Numbered from the stretch's first letter, positions 47,044-56,735 are shown. The stretch: DNA of 64,000 nucleotides from Thiohalocapsa sp. (GCA_021736785.1 JAIPFF010000018.1:24553-88552), one strand, 5' to 3'. Notes: a model not told the origin generated them from the letters alone. A program made the numbers and translations.

Positions 47044-47538
47044 TCATTGCGACGAAGCTTGACTGGCAAGCCGATACCGATTCGACCCGGGCACGGATTT
47101 GCGCACGCGCAACCGGCTCACGCGGAAACATCTGCGTCCTCTGCCGATCTCGTCGATCAGCTCGCCGATGATCGCGGATTTCTCCTCGTATCTGATCTCC
47201 AAGAGTCGATAGCCTTCATCGAGCATGGTATTCGCGACCGCAGCGCTCGCCATCTCCGCCTGCGAGGCGGCGATCAATTCATGGAAGTCGTCTTTCTCCA
47301 AACCCGGCAGCTCGCCGTGTGCGGCCATCTTCGCGGTGGCGGTTCGGGTGCCACCGAGGATCAGCGCTTCCTCGCCGAAACCGTCTCCCGGACGGAGAAG
47401 GTTGGCCAAGGGTTGGCCGCTAATACTTGCGTCGCTCGGTTCTTCGCGGACGCTTGAGCATCGGAGCCGAACGTCCGGAATCGACCTGAAGCGTTTGGTA
47501 GGTGAGGTCAACTGCACGATAGATTTCCGCCGAACCAT
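47044..47538 (-). pseudogene. Relic of a CNB-rhodanese protein
   Basis: The minus-strand frame includes PLANLLRPGDGFGEEALILGG and LPGLEKDDFHELI, the core of a cyclic-nucleotide-binding domain, followed by MLDEGYRLLEIRYEEK, similar to the start of a rhodanese domain. Proteins with this order exist in many proteobacteria, but here the first half of the CNB fold and nearly all of the rhodanese are absent. Decayed gene in an accessory patch. Confidence 0.6.
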
Positions 47539-47832
47539 CGCATTTGACCCCGGGAACTTTGGTGCAGGATGTCGGGCTGTGCTTGTGCGATCGGGGGCTA
47601 AGCCGGTTTCAGGGCAGTGCGGACGCCGATGGCATAGACGTCGAGGCCGGCCGAGCCGATTCGCGGGACGATGTGCTCGCGCGCCGGTGGCTAGACTATG
47701 CGCAGCGCTCCAATCCGAGCTTTCAGACCTTCGGACCGAAGACGCGGCGGGCCTTTCCGACCGGGTTCAAGTTTTGACGGACAGGTGCATCGCAAGATGC
47801 CCGCCCCGCATGAGATCCCCGATCGCTGCTGT
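47539..47832. other. Non-coding stretch downstream of metK
   Basis: About 290 bases in which I see no gene, RNA or repeat. Confidence 0.35.
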
Positions 47833-49023
47833 TCATGCCGTGGTTAAGGAGTCCAAGCGATCCAGGCGCTCCCAGGGCGCATCGAGGTCGACGCGACCCA
47901 TATGTCCGTAGGCGGCCAAGTGCCGATAGAAGCCGCCGTGCCGGCGCGGCAGGGATTGAAGTCCCAAGGCGCGGGTGATTCCGGCGGGACGCAGTTCGAA
48001 GTTCGCCAAGACGCGCCGGCTGATCTCGGCGTCGTCGATCGCGCCAGTGTTGAAGGTATCGACGTAGACGCTGATCGGCCGCGCCTGACCGACGGCGTAG
48101 CTGAGTTGTAGCTCGCAGTCGTCGGCCAGCCCGGCGGCCACGACGTGCTTGGCCGCATAGCGGGCGGCGTAGGCGCCGGCTCGGTCGATGCGCAATGGGT
48201 CTTTACCGCTCAGCGCGGCACCGCTGTGCCGCGCGCACTCGCCATACGTGTCGATGGCCGTCTTGCGACCGGTCAGGCCGGCATGGATCGAGGGACCGCC
48301 GCCGATAAATGGACCTTCCGGGTTGATATGGAACTGGACCCCTTCGCGCAGCGACGCGCGCTGCTCGGCCAGCACCGGCTCGATCACGCACTGGATCAAG
48401 TCATCGCGCAGCTGTGCGGGCGCGATTCCCGCGCCGCGCGACTGACAGGCCGTGAGCGTAACGCTGTGCAGCGCGACCGGGCGGCGATCGGCGTATCGAA
48501 CGGCGACTTGGCTCTTACCGTCGGGGATCAGGTAATTCAGCGTGCGCTTTCGCGTGACCTCGTCCAGACGCTCGACCAGGCGATGAGCAAGAAACAGCGG
48601 GAGCGGCATGAGGTTGGCTGTCTGGCGGGTGGCGAATCCGAACACGGTGACTTGGTTGCCGGGCGGGATCCGCTCGATGGCCGCGTCGTCGAGATCCGCG
48701 ACGTCGATGGCCGGATAGTGCTCCGGGAGCAGCCCCAGATTGCTCGTCAGGATGGTGCAATCCTCGGCATCGAAGTCGTCCGGCCGATAGCCGGTTTGGC
48801 GCACGACCTGACGTGCCGTTTCGGCTAGATCGATACGTGCTGCCGAGGCGACGCGCGTGGCGAGGAAGATCACGCCGCTGGAAACGGCGCATTCGGCGAC
48901 GACGCGCGAAGAGGGATCCTGCTGCAGCATGCGGTCGACGATTTCATCGCTGATTCGGTCGCAAAGCTTGTCCGGGTGGCCGGCGCAGACCGATTCGGAG
49001 GTCAGGACGTATTCGGTGCTCAT
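47833..49023 (-). CDS. metK: Methionine adenosyltransferase (divergent paralogue)
   Basis: 396 residues from ATG at 49023, which overlaps the ATPase stop by 3 bases (ATGA). Motifs: SESVCAGHPDKLCDRISDE (ATP site), FGFATRQTANLMPLP, PDGKSQVAVRY, INPEGPFIGGGPSIHAGLTGRK and GAYAARYAAKHVVAAGLAD. It makes S-adenosylmethionine from methionine and ATP. The sequence departs from housekeeping MetK at several conserved places (KLCDRISDE where KIADQISD is usual) and the gene belongs to an ATPase operon instead of the usual metK-ahcY context, so it is probably a second copy. Confidence 0.88.
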   Translation of the reverse strand: MSTEYVLTSESVCAGHPDKLCDRISDEIVDRMLQQDPSSRVVAECAVSSGVIFLATRVASAARIDLAETARQVVRQTGYRPDDFDAEDCTILTSNLGLLPEHYPAIDVADLDDAAIERIPPGNQVTVFGFATRQTANLMPLPLFLAHRLVERLDEVTRKRTLNYLIPDGKSQVAVRYADRRPVALHSVTLTACQSRGAGIAPAQLRDDLIQCVIEPVLAEQRASLREGVQFHINPEGPFIGGGPSIHAGLTGRKTAIDTYGECARHSGAALSGKDPLRIDRAGAYAARYAAKHVVAAGLADDCELQLSYAVGQARPISVYVDTFNTGAIDDAEISRRVLANFELRPAGITRALGLQSLPRRHGGFYRHLAAYGHMGRVDLDAPWERLDRLDSLTTA

Positions 49024-52000
49024 GGGGGATTCTCGCTCGGGTTGCGGCGCATGGCCTCGGCAGGCTTTAGCGCCTCGTTGACGAGCAGGGGCACACAGGC
49101 AGTCACGACGACGACACCCAGGTCCACCGGTCCGAGGCGGCTGGTGCCGAGCAAGCGACGTAGGGCCGGCACGGCGAGCGTCGACATCTGCAGCCCCAAG
49201 GCTCCGCCTACCGCGGCGCTCAAATAGGGGTTCGCGGGCCGGCGCTCGCCCCACAGGACGCGCTCCTCCGAGCGGCAGCCCAGGGCGTGCAGGAGCTGGG
49301 CCGTGGTCAGCGTTTGAAAGGCGAGGGTGCCGGAAACGGCCCCGGGGCCGTAGCGCCATAGCCCATAGCCCAGACTCGCCAACGCGCCGCCGGTGATGAC
49401 CATGGACTCGCGGCCCATGCGCAGCAGCGCCCGGCCCGTCACGATAGGCTCATCGGGATCGCGCGGCGGACGCGCCATGACGTCCGGCTCCGCTGGCTCG
49501 ACCGCAAGGGCCAGCCCCGGCACGATGTCGCTGAGCAGATTGATCCACAGCAGCTGCATCGGGCTCAATGGCAAGCGCGTGCCCAGGCCGATACCCGCCA
49601 TCATGAGCGCGATCTCGCTGAAGTTGGTTGCGAGCAGAAAATGGATGGTCTTTCGAATGTTTGCGTAGATGCTGCGTCCCTGGCTTACCGCTACTTCCAT
49701 GGTGTGCAGGTTGTCGTCTTCGAGAACGACATCGGCCACGGATCTCGCGACATCGGTCCCGCTGCCGCCCATGGCGACACCGATGTCCGCGGCCTTCAGC
49801 GCCGGCCCGTCGTTGATGCCGTCCCCGGTCATGGCAACCACGCGTCCGCCGCGCTGATAAGCCTGGACGATGCGTAGCTTGTGCGCCGGGCTGACGCGGG
49901 CGAAGACGTCCACGTCCGGCACCAAGGCAGCCAGCAACTGGGGATCGAGCTTGTCCAGGCTGCCGGCGTCCAGGATCTTCAAAGGCCGGTCGCCGGCCAG
50001 CCCCAGCTGCTCGGCGACGGCTTGGGCCGTCGCGCTCTGATCGCCGGTGATCATGACGGTCTTGATGCCGGCCCGGTGATACATGGCCATCAGCCGGCGC
50101 ATGTCCGGACGCAACGGGTCCGTCATCCCGATCAGTCCGAGCCATATGAGCCCGCGCGCTTCGAAAGGCTCATCTGCCGGGATCAGCTTATAAGCAACCC
50201 CCAGCACTCGCTGCGCCTTGCAGGCAAGTGCGTCGTTGAGAGCGAGGACGGCATCGCGATCGGCGGCCGCCAAGGCAGCGTCCGGCGCCAGCAGCCAATC
50301 GCAGCGATCGAGCAATGCTCCCGGGCTGCCTTTGACGGCGACCAGCTGCCTACCGTCGCGCCAAGCGTGGAGCGTGCTGAGAAGCGGCCGCTGCTCGGCC
50401 CGCTGATGCATCTCCAAGAGCGCATGCTCGCCGCGTATCCGATCCGGATCCAAGCCGCAGCGCTCGACCAGCTCGATCAGTGCCTGCTCCGTCGGTGACC
50501 CGCTGCGCCGACCGTCGCCATCCACTTCAAGCTCGTTACAGAGAGCCAGCACCGTCAACATGAGCCGGAGTCCGTCGCGCTCGCGGGCCGGCAAGTCGCT
50601 GTTCGATCCGCGCGACCTCAGCTCGGCGAGCTCGAAGGGGGTGCGGCCCACCACCGCAGTCACCGCAGACATGCGATTCAGGGTGAGCGTGCCTGTTTTG
50701 TCGAGACAGAAGACCTGGACGGATCCCAGGGTCTCGATCGCATCCAGATGCCGCACCGCGACCTGGTGGCGGCGCATCTGCTTGATGCCGAGCGCCAACG
50801 TCGTGGTGGCCACCGTGGGAAGTCCCTCCGGAACCGCCGCCACGGCCAGCGAGACGGCAGACCTGAGCATCTCGAGCCCGCCGATGCCGCGCAGCATCCC
50901 GACCAGGAAGACGCCGCCGCAGACAGCAGCGCTGAGCACCCCGAGCTGACCGCCGAGCTTCCCGAGCTGACGCTGCATGGGGGTGTCGGGCGTGGCGACG
51001 CCCGCGGCCAGGGCCTGGATGCGCCCGAGCTGTGTGTGCTCCGCTGTCGCCACCACGACGCCGCGGCCGCTGCCTCCGGTGACCAAGGTGCCGCGATAAG
51101 CCAAGTTGCGGCGCTCCGCGAGGGCCAGTTCCGGCGGCAGCACCACGGCAGCATCCTTCGCGACGGGCAGGCTCTCGCCGGTCAACGCCGACTCGTCCAG
51201 CGTAAGATGTACGCTCTCGAGCAGCCGCATATCGGCGCCGACATAGGTTCCCGGCGCCAGGTGCATAACGTCTCCGGGGACCAGCTGCGAGACTTCGAGC
51301 TCGAGGTCTATGCTGTCGCGCACGACGCGGGCGTGTTGCGGCGCCATCGCCGCGAGTCCCTGGATGGTCAGATCGGCCTTGCGCTCGGTCACGTAGCCGA
51401 TGGTCGCGTTGATGAGCACCACTACGCCGATCACCGCTGCATCGGCCGCGCCCCCGGTGACGACCGAGACACCGGCAGACACCGCCAGCAGTCCGACCGG
51501 CAATGTCAGGAACTGCTCGAGCACGATCGTCAGCGGCGGGCGGGACTCGACGGTGGTGAGAGTGTTGAGGCCATAGCGCAGCAGCCGTCGTCGGGCTTCG
51601 GCCGCCTCGAGGCCGCGCTCGCTGCTGCCGAGCGTTTTCAGCACCGCCGGCGGCGGCAGTGCGTGCCAGTTGTCGGCGGCGTTCGGTGCTTCGGCGTGGA
51701 CCACCGGATGGCTTGAAGTGCGCGCCTTGTCGTTGCGGAGCAGGCTCCGGATAGCCCGAAGACCGGGCAGCGGAGGCGGTCTGCCTTTTGCCGCGGTGCG
51801 TGTGCCGGTCGCGCGGGCCGCCTCGGACACGGCGTCGATGTCGGGGACATCGAGCAGATCGGCCAGCGCGGCGAGCAGAGACTCCCGGTCGGCGTCTTTC
51901 GAGTAGCGAAGCAGGAGCGTCGCGCTCAGCTCGCTGACGCGCACCTCGTAGATCTCGGCGGCGCCTTCGAGCCGGTCGGCCAAATACCGTCCCAGTTGCG

Positions 52001-52112
52001 GGTTTCGGTACAGGGCCTCGATCCGCAAGCGCATGCGCCCGCGGACGCGATCGTGCACGACGCGTACGCCGGACCCGTAACCATCGTTCGGAGCCTGCGT
52101 AAGCCCCGGCAT
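49020..52112 (-). CDS. Cation-transporting P-type ATPase with N-terminal HMA2-like domain
   Basis: 1030 residues. An N-terminal HMA2-like module (VRGRMRLRIEALYRNPQL, about 20-95) precedes a P2-type ATPase: VPGDVMHLAPG, TLDESALTGESLPV, phosphorylation site CLDKTGTLTLNRM, MITGDQSATAQA, and TGDGINDGPALKAADIG, then C-terminal membrane helices. Such proteins pump a cation (Ca2+, Mg2+ or another) across the inner membrane; the ion is not readable. Upstream is an EcsC gene and downstream a coupled metK; the divergent 53616-54116 gene encodes a separate HMA2-domain protein. Confidence 0.88.
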   Translation of the reverse strand: MPGLTQAPNDGYGSGVRVVHDRVRGRMRLRIEALYRNPQLGRYLADRLEGAAEIYEVRVSELSATLLLRYSKDADRESLLAALADLLDVPDIDAVSEAARATGTRTAAKGRPPPLPGLRAIRSLLRNDKARTSSHPVVHAEAPNAADNWHALPPPAVLKTLGSSERGLEAAEARRRLLRYGLNTLTTVESRPPLTIVLEQFLTLPVGLLAVSAGVSVVTGGAADAAVIGVVVLINATIGYVTERKADLTIQGLAAMAPQHARVVRDSIDLELEVSQLVPGDVMHLAPGTYVGADMRLLESVHLTLDESALTGESLPVAKDAAVVLPPELALAERRNLAYRGTLVTGGSGRGVVVATAEHTQLGRIQALAAGVATPDTPMQRQLGKLGGQLGVLSAAVCGGVFLVGMLRGIGGLEMLRSAVSLAVAAVPEGLPTVATTTLALGIKQMRRHQVAVRHLDAIETLGSVQVFCLDKTGTLTLNRMSAVTAVVGRTPFELAELRSRGSNSDLPARERDGLRLMLTVLALCNELEVDGDGRRSGSPTEQALIELVERCGLDPDRIRGEHALLEMHQRAEQRPLLSTLHAWRDGRQLVAVKGSPGALLDRCDWLLAPDAALAAADRDAVLALNDALACKAQRVLGVAYKLIPADEPFEARGLIWLGLIGMTDPLRPDMRRLMAMYHRAGIKTVMITGDQSATAQAVAEQLGLAGDRPLKILDAGSLDKLDPQLLAALVPDVDVFARVSPAHKLRIVQAYQRGGRVVAMTGDGINDGPALKAADIGVAMGGSGTDVARSVADVVLEDDNLHTMEVAVSQGRSIYANIRKTIHFLLATNFSEIALMMAGIGLGTRLPLSPMQLLWINLLSDIVPGLALAVEPAEPDVMARPPRDPDEPIVTGRALLRMGRESMVITGGALASLGYGLWRYGPGAVSGTLAFQTLTTAQLLHALGCRSEERVLWGERRPANPYLSAAVGGALGLQMSTLAVPALRRLLGTSRLGPVDLGVVVVTACVPLLVNEALKPAEAMRRNPSENPP

Positions 52113-52201
52113 CTCGTACCTCGGTCTCGATTCAATGCACTCGGCGCTTCAGCGATAGCCCGTAAGGTCGCGTCCGACAAGCGGGCCCGGCCAGCGTCAC
52201 T

Positions 52202-53089
52202 TCACCCGGCGGCCCTTTGATCCGGCGCCCCCGCGAGCAGCGGAAGCGAGCGGTCCGAGCCGGGGTGCGCACCGGCGCGGTTATCGGCTTCTTCGAGACG
52301 TTCGTACTCGGCCTTAACGACGTCGGCACCGTATTTGCGCTCCAGCCGCCTGACGATGAAATGCCCGCGCGCCATCGTCTGATAATGGCTCATGAAGATC
52401 GTGTTGACCGCCGCACCGCCGGCGGCGCCGATCAACGGGACTGCCTGAGCTGCCGCCTTCTGCGAAACGGTGATACCGAAGCGGGCAGCGATAGCGCGAG
52501 CCAGGCCGACGATCATCGGGGCGCTCGCCCCTTTCAGGCCATGCTCGCTAACGTGCGTCAACGCCGAGCTTACCGAAAGCGACAAAGCCAGGCGGATGCC
52601 GTAATAGCCCGTCTCCGCCGCGTCATCGGTTTGGGCATGCCCTCCCAAGGCGAACACCTCCATGCAGGCGAGCCGCGTCTCCGTCTGGCGCAGGTCTTCG
52701 CCTTGCCGCCGGGCTTCGTCCGCAATTGCCCGCAGCATGATCGTGGTCGTGATCGGCAGCTCGACCAGCAGGGCGCCGATCCCCAATCCGCCGCCCAAGG
52801 CACCGGTTGTCGCGACCAGACCGGTGTAGTAGGCGTTGCTGTTGGTGGAATGGCGCGCAGACTCGTGCAGGGACGTGATCGCCAGGGTCGCCGCGCGCTC
52901 GATCGCGCGCTCGGCGACGTCCTGCATGCCGCGATAGAGCCGGGGCGGCAGCAGCTTGGTGGCCATCTCCAGCGGTGTGCCCACGACGCTGGAGAGGCGG
53001 GCGGCTAAACTGGGGTGCTCCAAGTGGTCGGCGGCCCACTGCAGCGCGAGCAAGTCCTCGCGAATAAGGGGTGATGCGCTAGATGTCAT
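52202..53089 (-). CDS. EcsC family protein
   Basis: 295 residues. GLVATTGALGGGLGIGALLVELPITTTIMLRAIADEARRQGED and the later QAVPLIGAAGGAAVNTIFMSHYQTMARGHFIVRRLE match the EcsC family. Probably membrane-associated through the Gly/Ala-rich hydrophobic helices. Function unknown. First gene of the ATPase-metK operon, 89 nt upstream of the ATPase gene. Confidence 0.88.
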   Translation of the reverse strand: MTSSASPLIREDLLALQWAADHLEHPSLAARLSSVVGTPLEMATKLLPPRLYRGMQDVAERAIERAATLAITSLHESARHSTNSNAYYTGLVATTGALGGGLGIGALLVELPITTTIMLRAIADEARRQGEDLRQTETRLACMEVFALGGHAQTDDAAETGYYGIRLALSLSVSSALTHVSEHGLKGASAPMIVGLARAIAARFGITVSQKAAAQAVPLIGAAGGAAVNTIFMSHYQTMARGHFIVRRLERKYGADVVKAEYERLEEADNRAGAHPGSDRSLPLLAGAPDQRAAG

Positions 53090-53301
53090 GGTGCGCTCGG
53101 CGCGCGGCCGGGAAGTTGATGCCTGATTTCAGCGTAGCATGCGTCCGCATGGGCCGATACTCGCTGGCGCTCGGCGGCGGGCGGTGCGGGGCGGGGGGTT
53201 CTGGCTTCGATTGCGATTACCGATTTCTCAGGTCGGTGCGGGTGACCTAAGCTTCTCTAGGGCGTCTGCAGCACTGACTTGCTTCACGGGAGGGCGAAAC
53301 C

Positions 53302-53619
53302 ATGGCACAGATCGATGACCTGGCCGGCGGAAGCGGCTTTGCGAAAGGTGTCGCTTTCGGGTTGGGCGTTGCCGTCCTGCTTCCGGTTGCGGCCATGGCG
53401 CTGGCGCCGGTTACTCGGCCCTTGGCACGTTCCGCGATCAAGGCCGGGCTCGTGGCTTTCGAGAAAGGTCGCGAGGCTGCCACCGAGCTCGGCGAGATGT
53501 TGGACGATCTGGTCGCCGAAGTGCGTGATGAGCTGGTCGAAGAGCGACGCGCCGCGGCCGGGGCCAGCGAAACCGGACACACGACCGAGACGGCGTCGGG
53601 TTCGGAATCGGCCCCATGA
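53302..53619 (+). CDS. DUF5132-like small membrane protein
   Basis: 105 residues. One N-terminal hydrophobic helix (AFGLGVAVLLPVAAMALAPV), then a positively charged and an acidic helical tail (ELGEMLDDLVAEVRDELVEERR). This matches small DUF5132-type proteins that accompany HMA2-domain and P-type ATPase genes. Divergent from EcsC. Its stop overlaps the next start (ATGA). Confidence 0.75.
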   Translation: MAQIDDLAGGSGFAKGVAFGLGVAVLLPVAAMALAPVTRPLARSAIKAGLVAFEKGREAATELGEMLDDLVAEVRDELVEERRAAAGASETGHTTETASGSESAP

Positions 53620-54116
53620 TGCCCGGCGTCATGATCGTCCACAGGGCATCCGGGCGACTGCGTTTGCGGGTGGCGAGTCGGCGCGCAGACGCCGCGTGGC
53701 TGCGCGCGACCGCCCGCCGCATCGCCGAAGTTCCCGGCGTCCTGGCCGTCGAGATGAATGTTTCCACGGCCAGTTTTCTGGTCAGACATCCGATTTCCGA
53801 GGACGTCGAACCGGCCTTGCGCGACCTCGATATTTGGTCGTTCGAGTATGAGGATCCCGCGCGGCCACCGCCTCTCGAAGTCTTGTCGGGGACAGTGGCG
53901 GAGCTGAACACTTATCTGCGCCGAATCAGCGCGCACCAAGCGGACTTGCAGACCCTGACCTTTCTGCTGCTAATTGGTTTGTCCATCGCCCAAATCCTGC
54001 GGGGCAAAATCATGGCGCCCGCGGCTTCGATGCTTTGGTATGCGCTCGAGCTTGCCGCGTTGTCGCGGTCCGCAACCATGAACAGGTCGGATGATACAAG
54101 CCGGCCGGCGCCATAG
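53616..54116 (+). CDS. HMA2-domain membrane protein
   Basis: 166 residues. N-terminal half (MIVHRASGRLRLRVASRR ... VPGVLAVEMNVSTASFLV) is an HMA2-type ferredoxin-like domain, the same fold as at the N-terminus of the divergent ATPase but lacking CxxC. The C-terminal half has two membrane helices (LTFLLLIGLSIAQIL and MAPAASMLWYALELAAL). Co-translated with the DUF5132 gene. Probably an accessory subunit of the ATPase; inference from fold and position. Confidence 0.8.
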   Translation: MMPGVMIVHRASGRLRLRVASRRADAAWLRATARRIAEVPGVLAVEMNVSTASFLVRHPISEDVEPALRDLDIWSFEYEDPARPPPLEVLSGTVAELNTYLRRISAHQADLQTLTFLLLIGLSIAQILRGKIMAPAASMLWYALELAALSRSATMNRSDDTSRPAP

Positions 54117-54196
54117 CGCCCCGTGCGACGAGATCCGAAGGGACTTGCGCTACGTCTTCGCAGATGACGCCTGATCCGCCACAGACAGCGGTTATC

Positions 54197-54580
54197 TCAG
54201 ATCTCGCCCGGTTCGTCGCCCAGGCCTTCGGGCAGCGGGAAGGGCGTCGCGTAGCGCAGCGGCGTCATGAAGAGGGCGCCGCCGCCTGGGCGATGGATGT
54301 CCGCTTGTTCATAGATACGATCGAAGAGTGCGTCTGCTTCGTCCGCATCGACAACGATCCGGACCAAACGCACCAGGTTCGGCTCGGGGAGCTTGCCGCG
54401 CCGCGTGACAGCCTCCCGCAGCACCGAATGACCGCGGCAATAGACGCTATCGGCGCGGCTGATTCCCTGCTGCCGAAGCCAGGCGAGCAGCCGCCGCTCG
54501 GTGCCGTCGTCGGGCAGGATGCAGGAGATCAGGCTCGCCGCCCGCCCTGAGACTTCCGGGCTCGTCCGCGCCTGGCTCAT
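54197..54580 (-). CDS. PII-like regulatory protein (distal)
   Basis: 127 residues from ATG at 54580. ISCILPDDGTERRLLAWLRQ and LVRLVRIVVDADEADALFDRIYEQADIHRPGGGALFM suggest a ferredoxin-like PII fold; the uridylylated T-loop Tyr region is not conserved. Start overlaps the preceding PII gene by 4 nt. Likely a ligand-sensing partner of the DUF1538 transporter two genes upstream. Confidence 0.7.
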   Translation of the reverse strand: MSQARTSPEVSGRAASLISCILPDDGTERRLLAWLRQQGISRADSVYCRGHSVLREAVTRRGKLPEPNLVRLVRIVVDADEADALFDRIYEQADIHRPGGGALFMTPLRYATPFPLPEGLGDEPGEI

Positions 54581-54951
54581 TGCGCCTCCTCCCCGTTCGG
54601 GACCCGGTCGAGGATGTCGCGGGGAACATAGGTGGCCATCCGCTCGACCGGCGTGATGTAGGCCACGCCGGCGCCGGGCACGTGCAGCCCGGCGGCACGA
54701 TAGACCGCCTCGAAGACGACGTCTTGATAGTCGCTGGCGACCAGGATATCGACCACATCCTTCTCGGCCTCGATGGCGATACCCAGAAGTCCGAGCCGTT
54801 CCCGCGGGCCGATGCCCCTGGCATGGTGGACAAGCGCCCCGGTGGCCCCCATGGTTCGGGCAGCCTCGATGACCGCATCGCCGCGGCCGGCGGCGACGAC
54901 GCAAGTGATCAGCGCCACGTCGGTCAGGTAGGTGATCTTTTCGTCTTTCAT
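54577..54951 (-). CDS. PII-like regulatory protein (proximal)
   Basis: 124 residues from ATG at 54951. LITCVVAAGRGDAVIEAARTMGATGALVHHARG, LGIAIEAEKDVVDILV and the later GVAYITPVERM are a clear PII (GlnB-like) pattern with RGxG-type nucleotide site, although the T-loop is short and lacks the modified Tyr. Coupled by 4-nt overlaps to both neighbours: DUF1538 upstream and a second PII-like gene downstream. Confidence 0.82.
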   Translation of the reverse strand: MKDEKITYLTDVALITCVVAAGRGDAVIEAARTMGATGALVHHARGIGPRERLGLLGIAIEAEKDVVDILVASDYQDVVFEAVYRAAGLHVPGAGVAYITPVERMATYVPRDILDRVPNGEEAQ

Positions 54952-56735
54952 ACCAGTGATTGGACCTCTTGCTCGTGATGGACGTCCGGTACGGCACGGG
55001 CGGCCCGTTCCTGCCGGCCCGCCTTCACACGCGCCCAAAGCCCTGTCAGCAGTACGCTGATGATCGGGCCGATGGATGCCAGACAGAGGATGCCGAAACC
55101 CTCCACGGCGTTTGTCGCATTGCCGAGCCCCAGGCCCATCGCGAGCACCAGCGGTACGGTGATGGGCCCGGTGGTGACGCCGGCGCTGTCCCATGCGACA
55201 TTGACGAATTCCTCCGACGAGACGGCCGTCAGCAAGGCTGCCGCCAGATAGGGCGGAACGATGAGCCAGACCAGGGGCAGGTCGAAGACGAGCCTGGTGA
55301 TACCGAGGGCGATGCCGCAGGCCACTCCGACCGACACGGCCAGGATCAGCGTCCGCTTCTTGAAGAATCCGTTCGTAAGCTGCTCCGCGGTGACCCCCAA
55401 CGCATTCAGCGCCGGCTCTGCGACGGTGGCGCCGAATCCGAGCACCCAGGCGAAGATCAGTGCGATCGTAACGCCGACCGCATAGCGGTAAAGCGGCGAG
55501 CCGTCCGCGCCGGGGATCTCCATAAAGGCGGCCGGCACCAGCGACCCGGCGCTGCCCCCGAGCTCGGAAAGCCCGTAGGTCAGGCCGAGATTAAAGATGC
55601 ACATGCCGATCACCGTCAGCGCGATTCCGAGCATCATCTCCCGCGGGCGCGGCAGACGCTCCTTCAGCACCAACGTCAGGATCAGAAACAGGAACAGCAC
55701 AAGCGGCACGATGGCACGGATGCCCATCACGATTTCCAGGCCCGGGCTGCGCTCGTACCAGGCCAGGGGGTCGGTCTCGGAGGCCGCCGTCGCCGCGGCC
55801 GCGACGATCTCGGCGGGGGTGACGGTCCCGGCCACATAGAAGGTCAGCAACAGCACGCCGACGATCGGAAACAGCGAGGCCAGCGTCACGATGCCGAAGC
55901 CGGAGAGACCGGAATCTCCCCTGCCGGCGGCGGCCGCGATGCCGATGCCGAGTGCCAGCACCAGCGGCACCGTGACCGGGCCGGTCGTCACCGCGCCCGC
56001 ATCCCAGGCCAGGCCGAGCACCGTGGTCAACTGCGGATCTTGCGCGGCGTACAGGGTCAAGCCGAGCACCGGCACCAGGGCGGCGTAAATCAGCGGCTTC
56101 AGGCTCCAGCCGTGCAGGAAGCGCAGGGTGCCCAGCACCGCGGCCAGTCCGACGCTGGCGCCGATGACCAGCACCAGAGCCATCGTCCATTGGTTGAGCA
56201 ACGCCCAGAGATAGGGGGCCTGCTCAGGCGAGACGTTCTGCCCGGCGGTCTTGAGCGCCCCGATTGCCGGCTCCGCGAAGGTCACGCCGATGCCGAGCAG
56301 CAGCGTGATGAAGAGCACCAGCGGTAGCGGCGATTTACGCGGCAGTGAATGTCCGATCAGCTCGCCGAACGGCATCAGGCCGAGCTTCAGGCCTTCCATA
56401 AAGAGCATCAGGCCGACGATCACGGCGAACAGCCCGCCGGTGACGAGCCAGGAGTCGTCGATGAGCTGGCGCAGGATCAAGATCTGAAACAGCGCCAGAT
56501 ACAGCCCCAAAGGCACGACAGCCCTGACCTGCTCCATGAAGCGCACGGAGACATAGGGCCGCAGCAGTGCTGCGATCTCGTCCGGTTGCAGCCGGATCGG
56601 ACCCGGTGCCGGGGGCGGCACGGGCCGTCCCTGCGCGTCCCGTCCCACCGGCGGCGCGATGGCGGTGAAGCTGATCTCCCGCCGTCCGGCACCGATGGTC
56701 CGGAGATAGTCGGCGTAACGGATTGATTGTGTCAT
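54948..56735 (-). CDS. DUF1538 membrane transporter
   Basis: 595 residues with about fourteen hydrophobic helices arranged as two homologous halves, each containing an FAEPA motif (GVTFAEPAIGALKTAG; GATVAEPALNALGVTAEQL) and a TTGPxTVPLVLA motif (AGAVTTGPVTVPLVLALG; AGVTTGPITVPLVLAMG). This internal duplication is typical of DUF1538. I recall DUF1538 proteins (UmpA/UmpB) reported as cation/proton antiporters in a halophile; a Na+/H+-type role would fit a halotolerant host. The two downstream PII-like genes probably regulate it. Confidence 0.86.
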   Translation of the reverse strand: MTQSIRYADYLRTIGAGRREISFTAIAPPVGRDAQGRPVPPPAPGPIRLQPDEIAALLRPYVSVRFMEQVRAVVPLGLYLALFQILILRQLIDDSWLVTGGLFAVIVGLMLFMEGLKLGLMPFGELIGHSLPRKSPLPLVLFITLLLGIGVTFAEPAIGALKTAGQNVSPEQAPYLWALLNQWTMALVLVIGASVGLAAVLGTLRFLHGWSLKPLIYAALVPVLGLTLYAAQDPQLTTVLGLAWDAGAVTTGPVTVPLVLALGIGIAAAAGRGDSGLSGFGIVTLASLFPIVGVLLLTFYVAGTVTPAEIVAAAATAASETDPLAWYERSPGLEIVMGIRAIVPLVLFLFLILTLVLKERLPRPREMMLGIALTVIGMCIFNLGLTYGLSELGGSAGSLVPAAFMEIPGADGSPLYRYAVGVTIALIFAWVLGFGATVAEPALNALGVTAEQLTNGFFKKRTLILAVSVGVACGIALGITRLVFDLPLVWLIVPPYLAAALLTAVSSEEFVNVAWDSAGVTTGPITVPLVLAMGLGLGNATNAVEGFGILCLASIGPIISVLLTGLWARVKAGRQERAARAVPDVHHEQEVQSLV

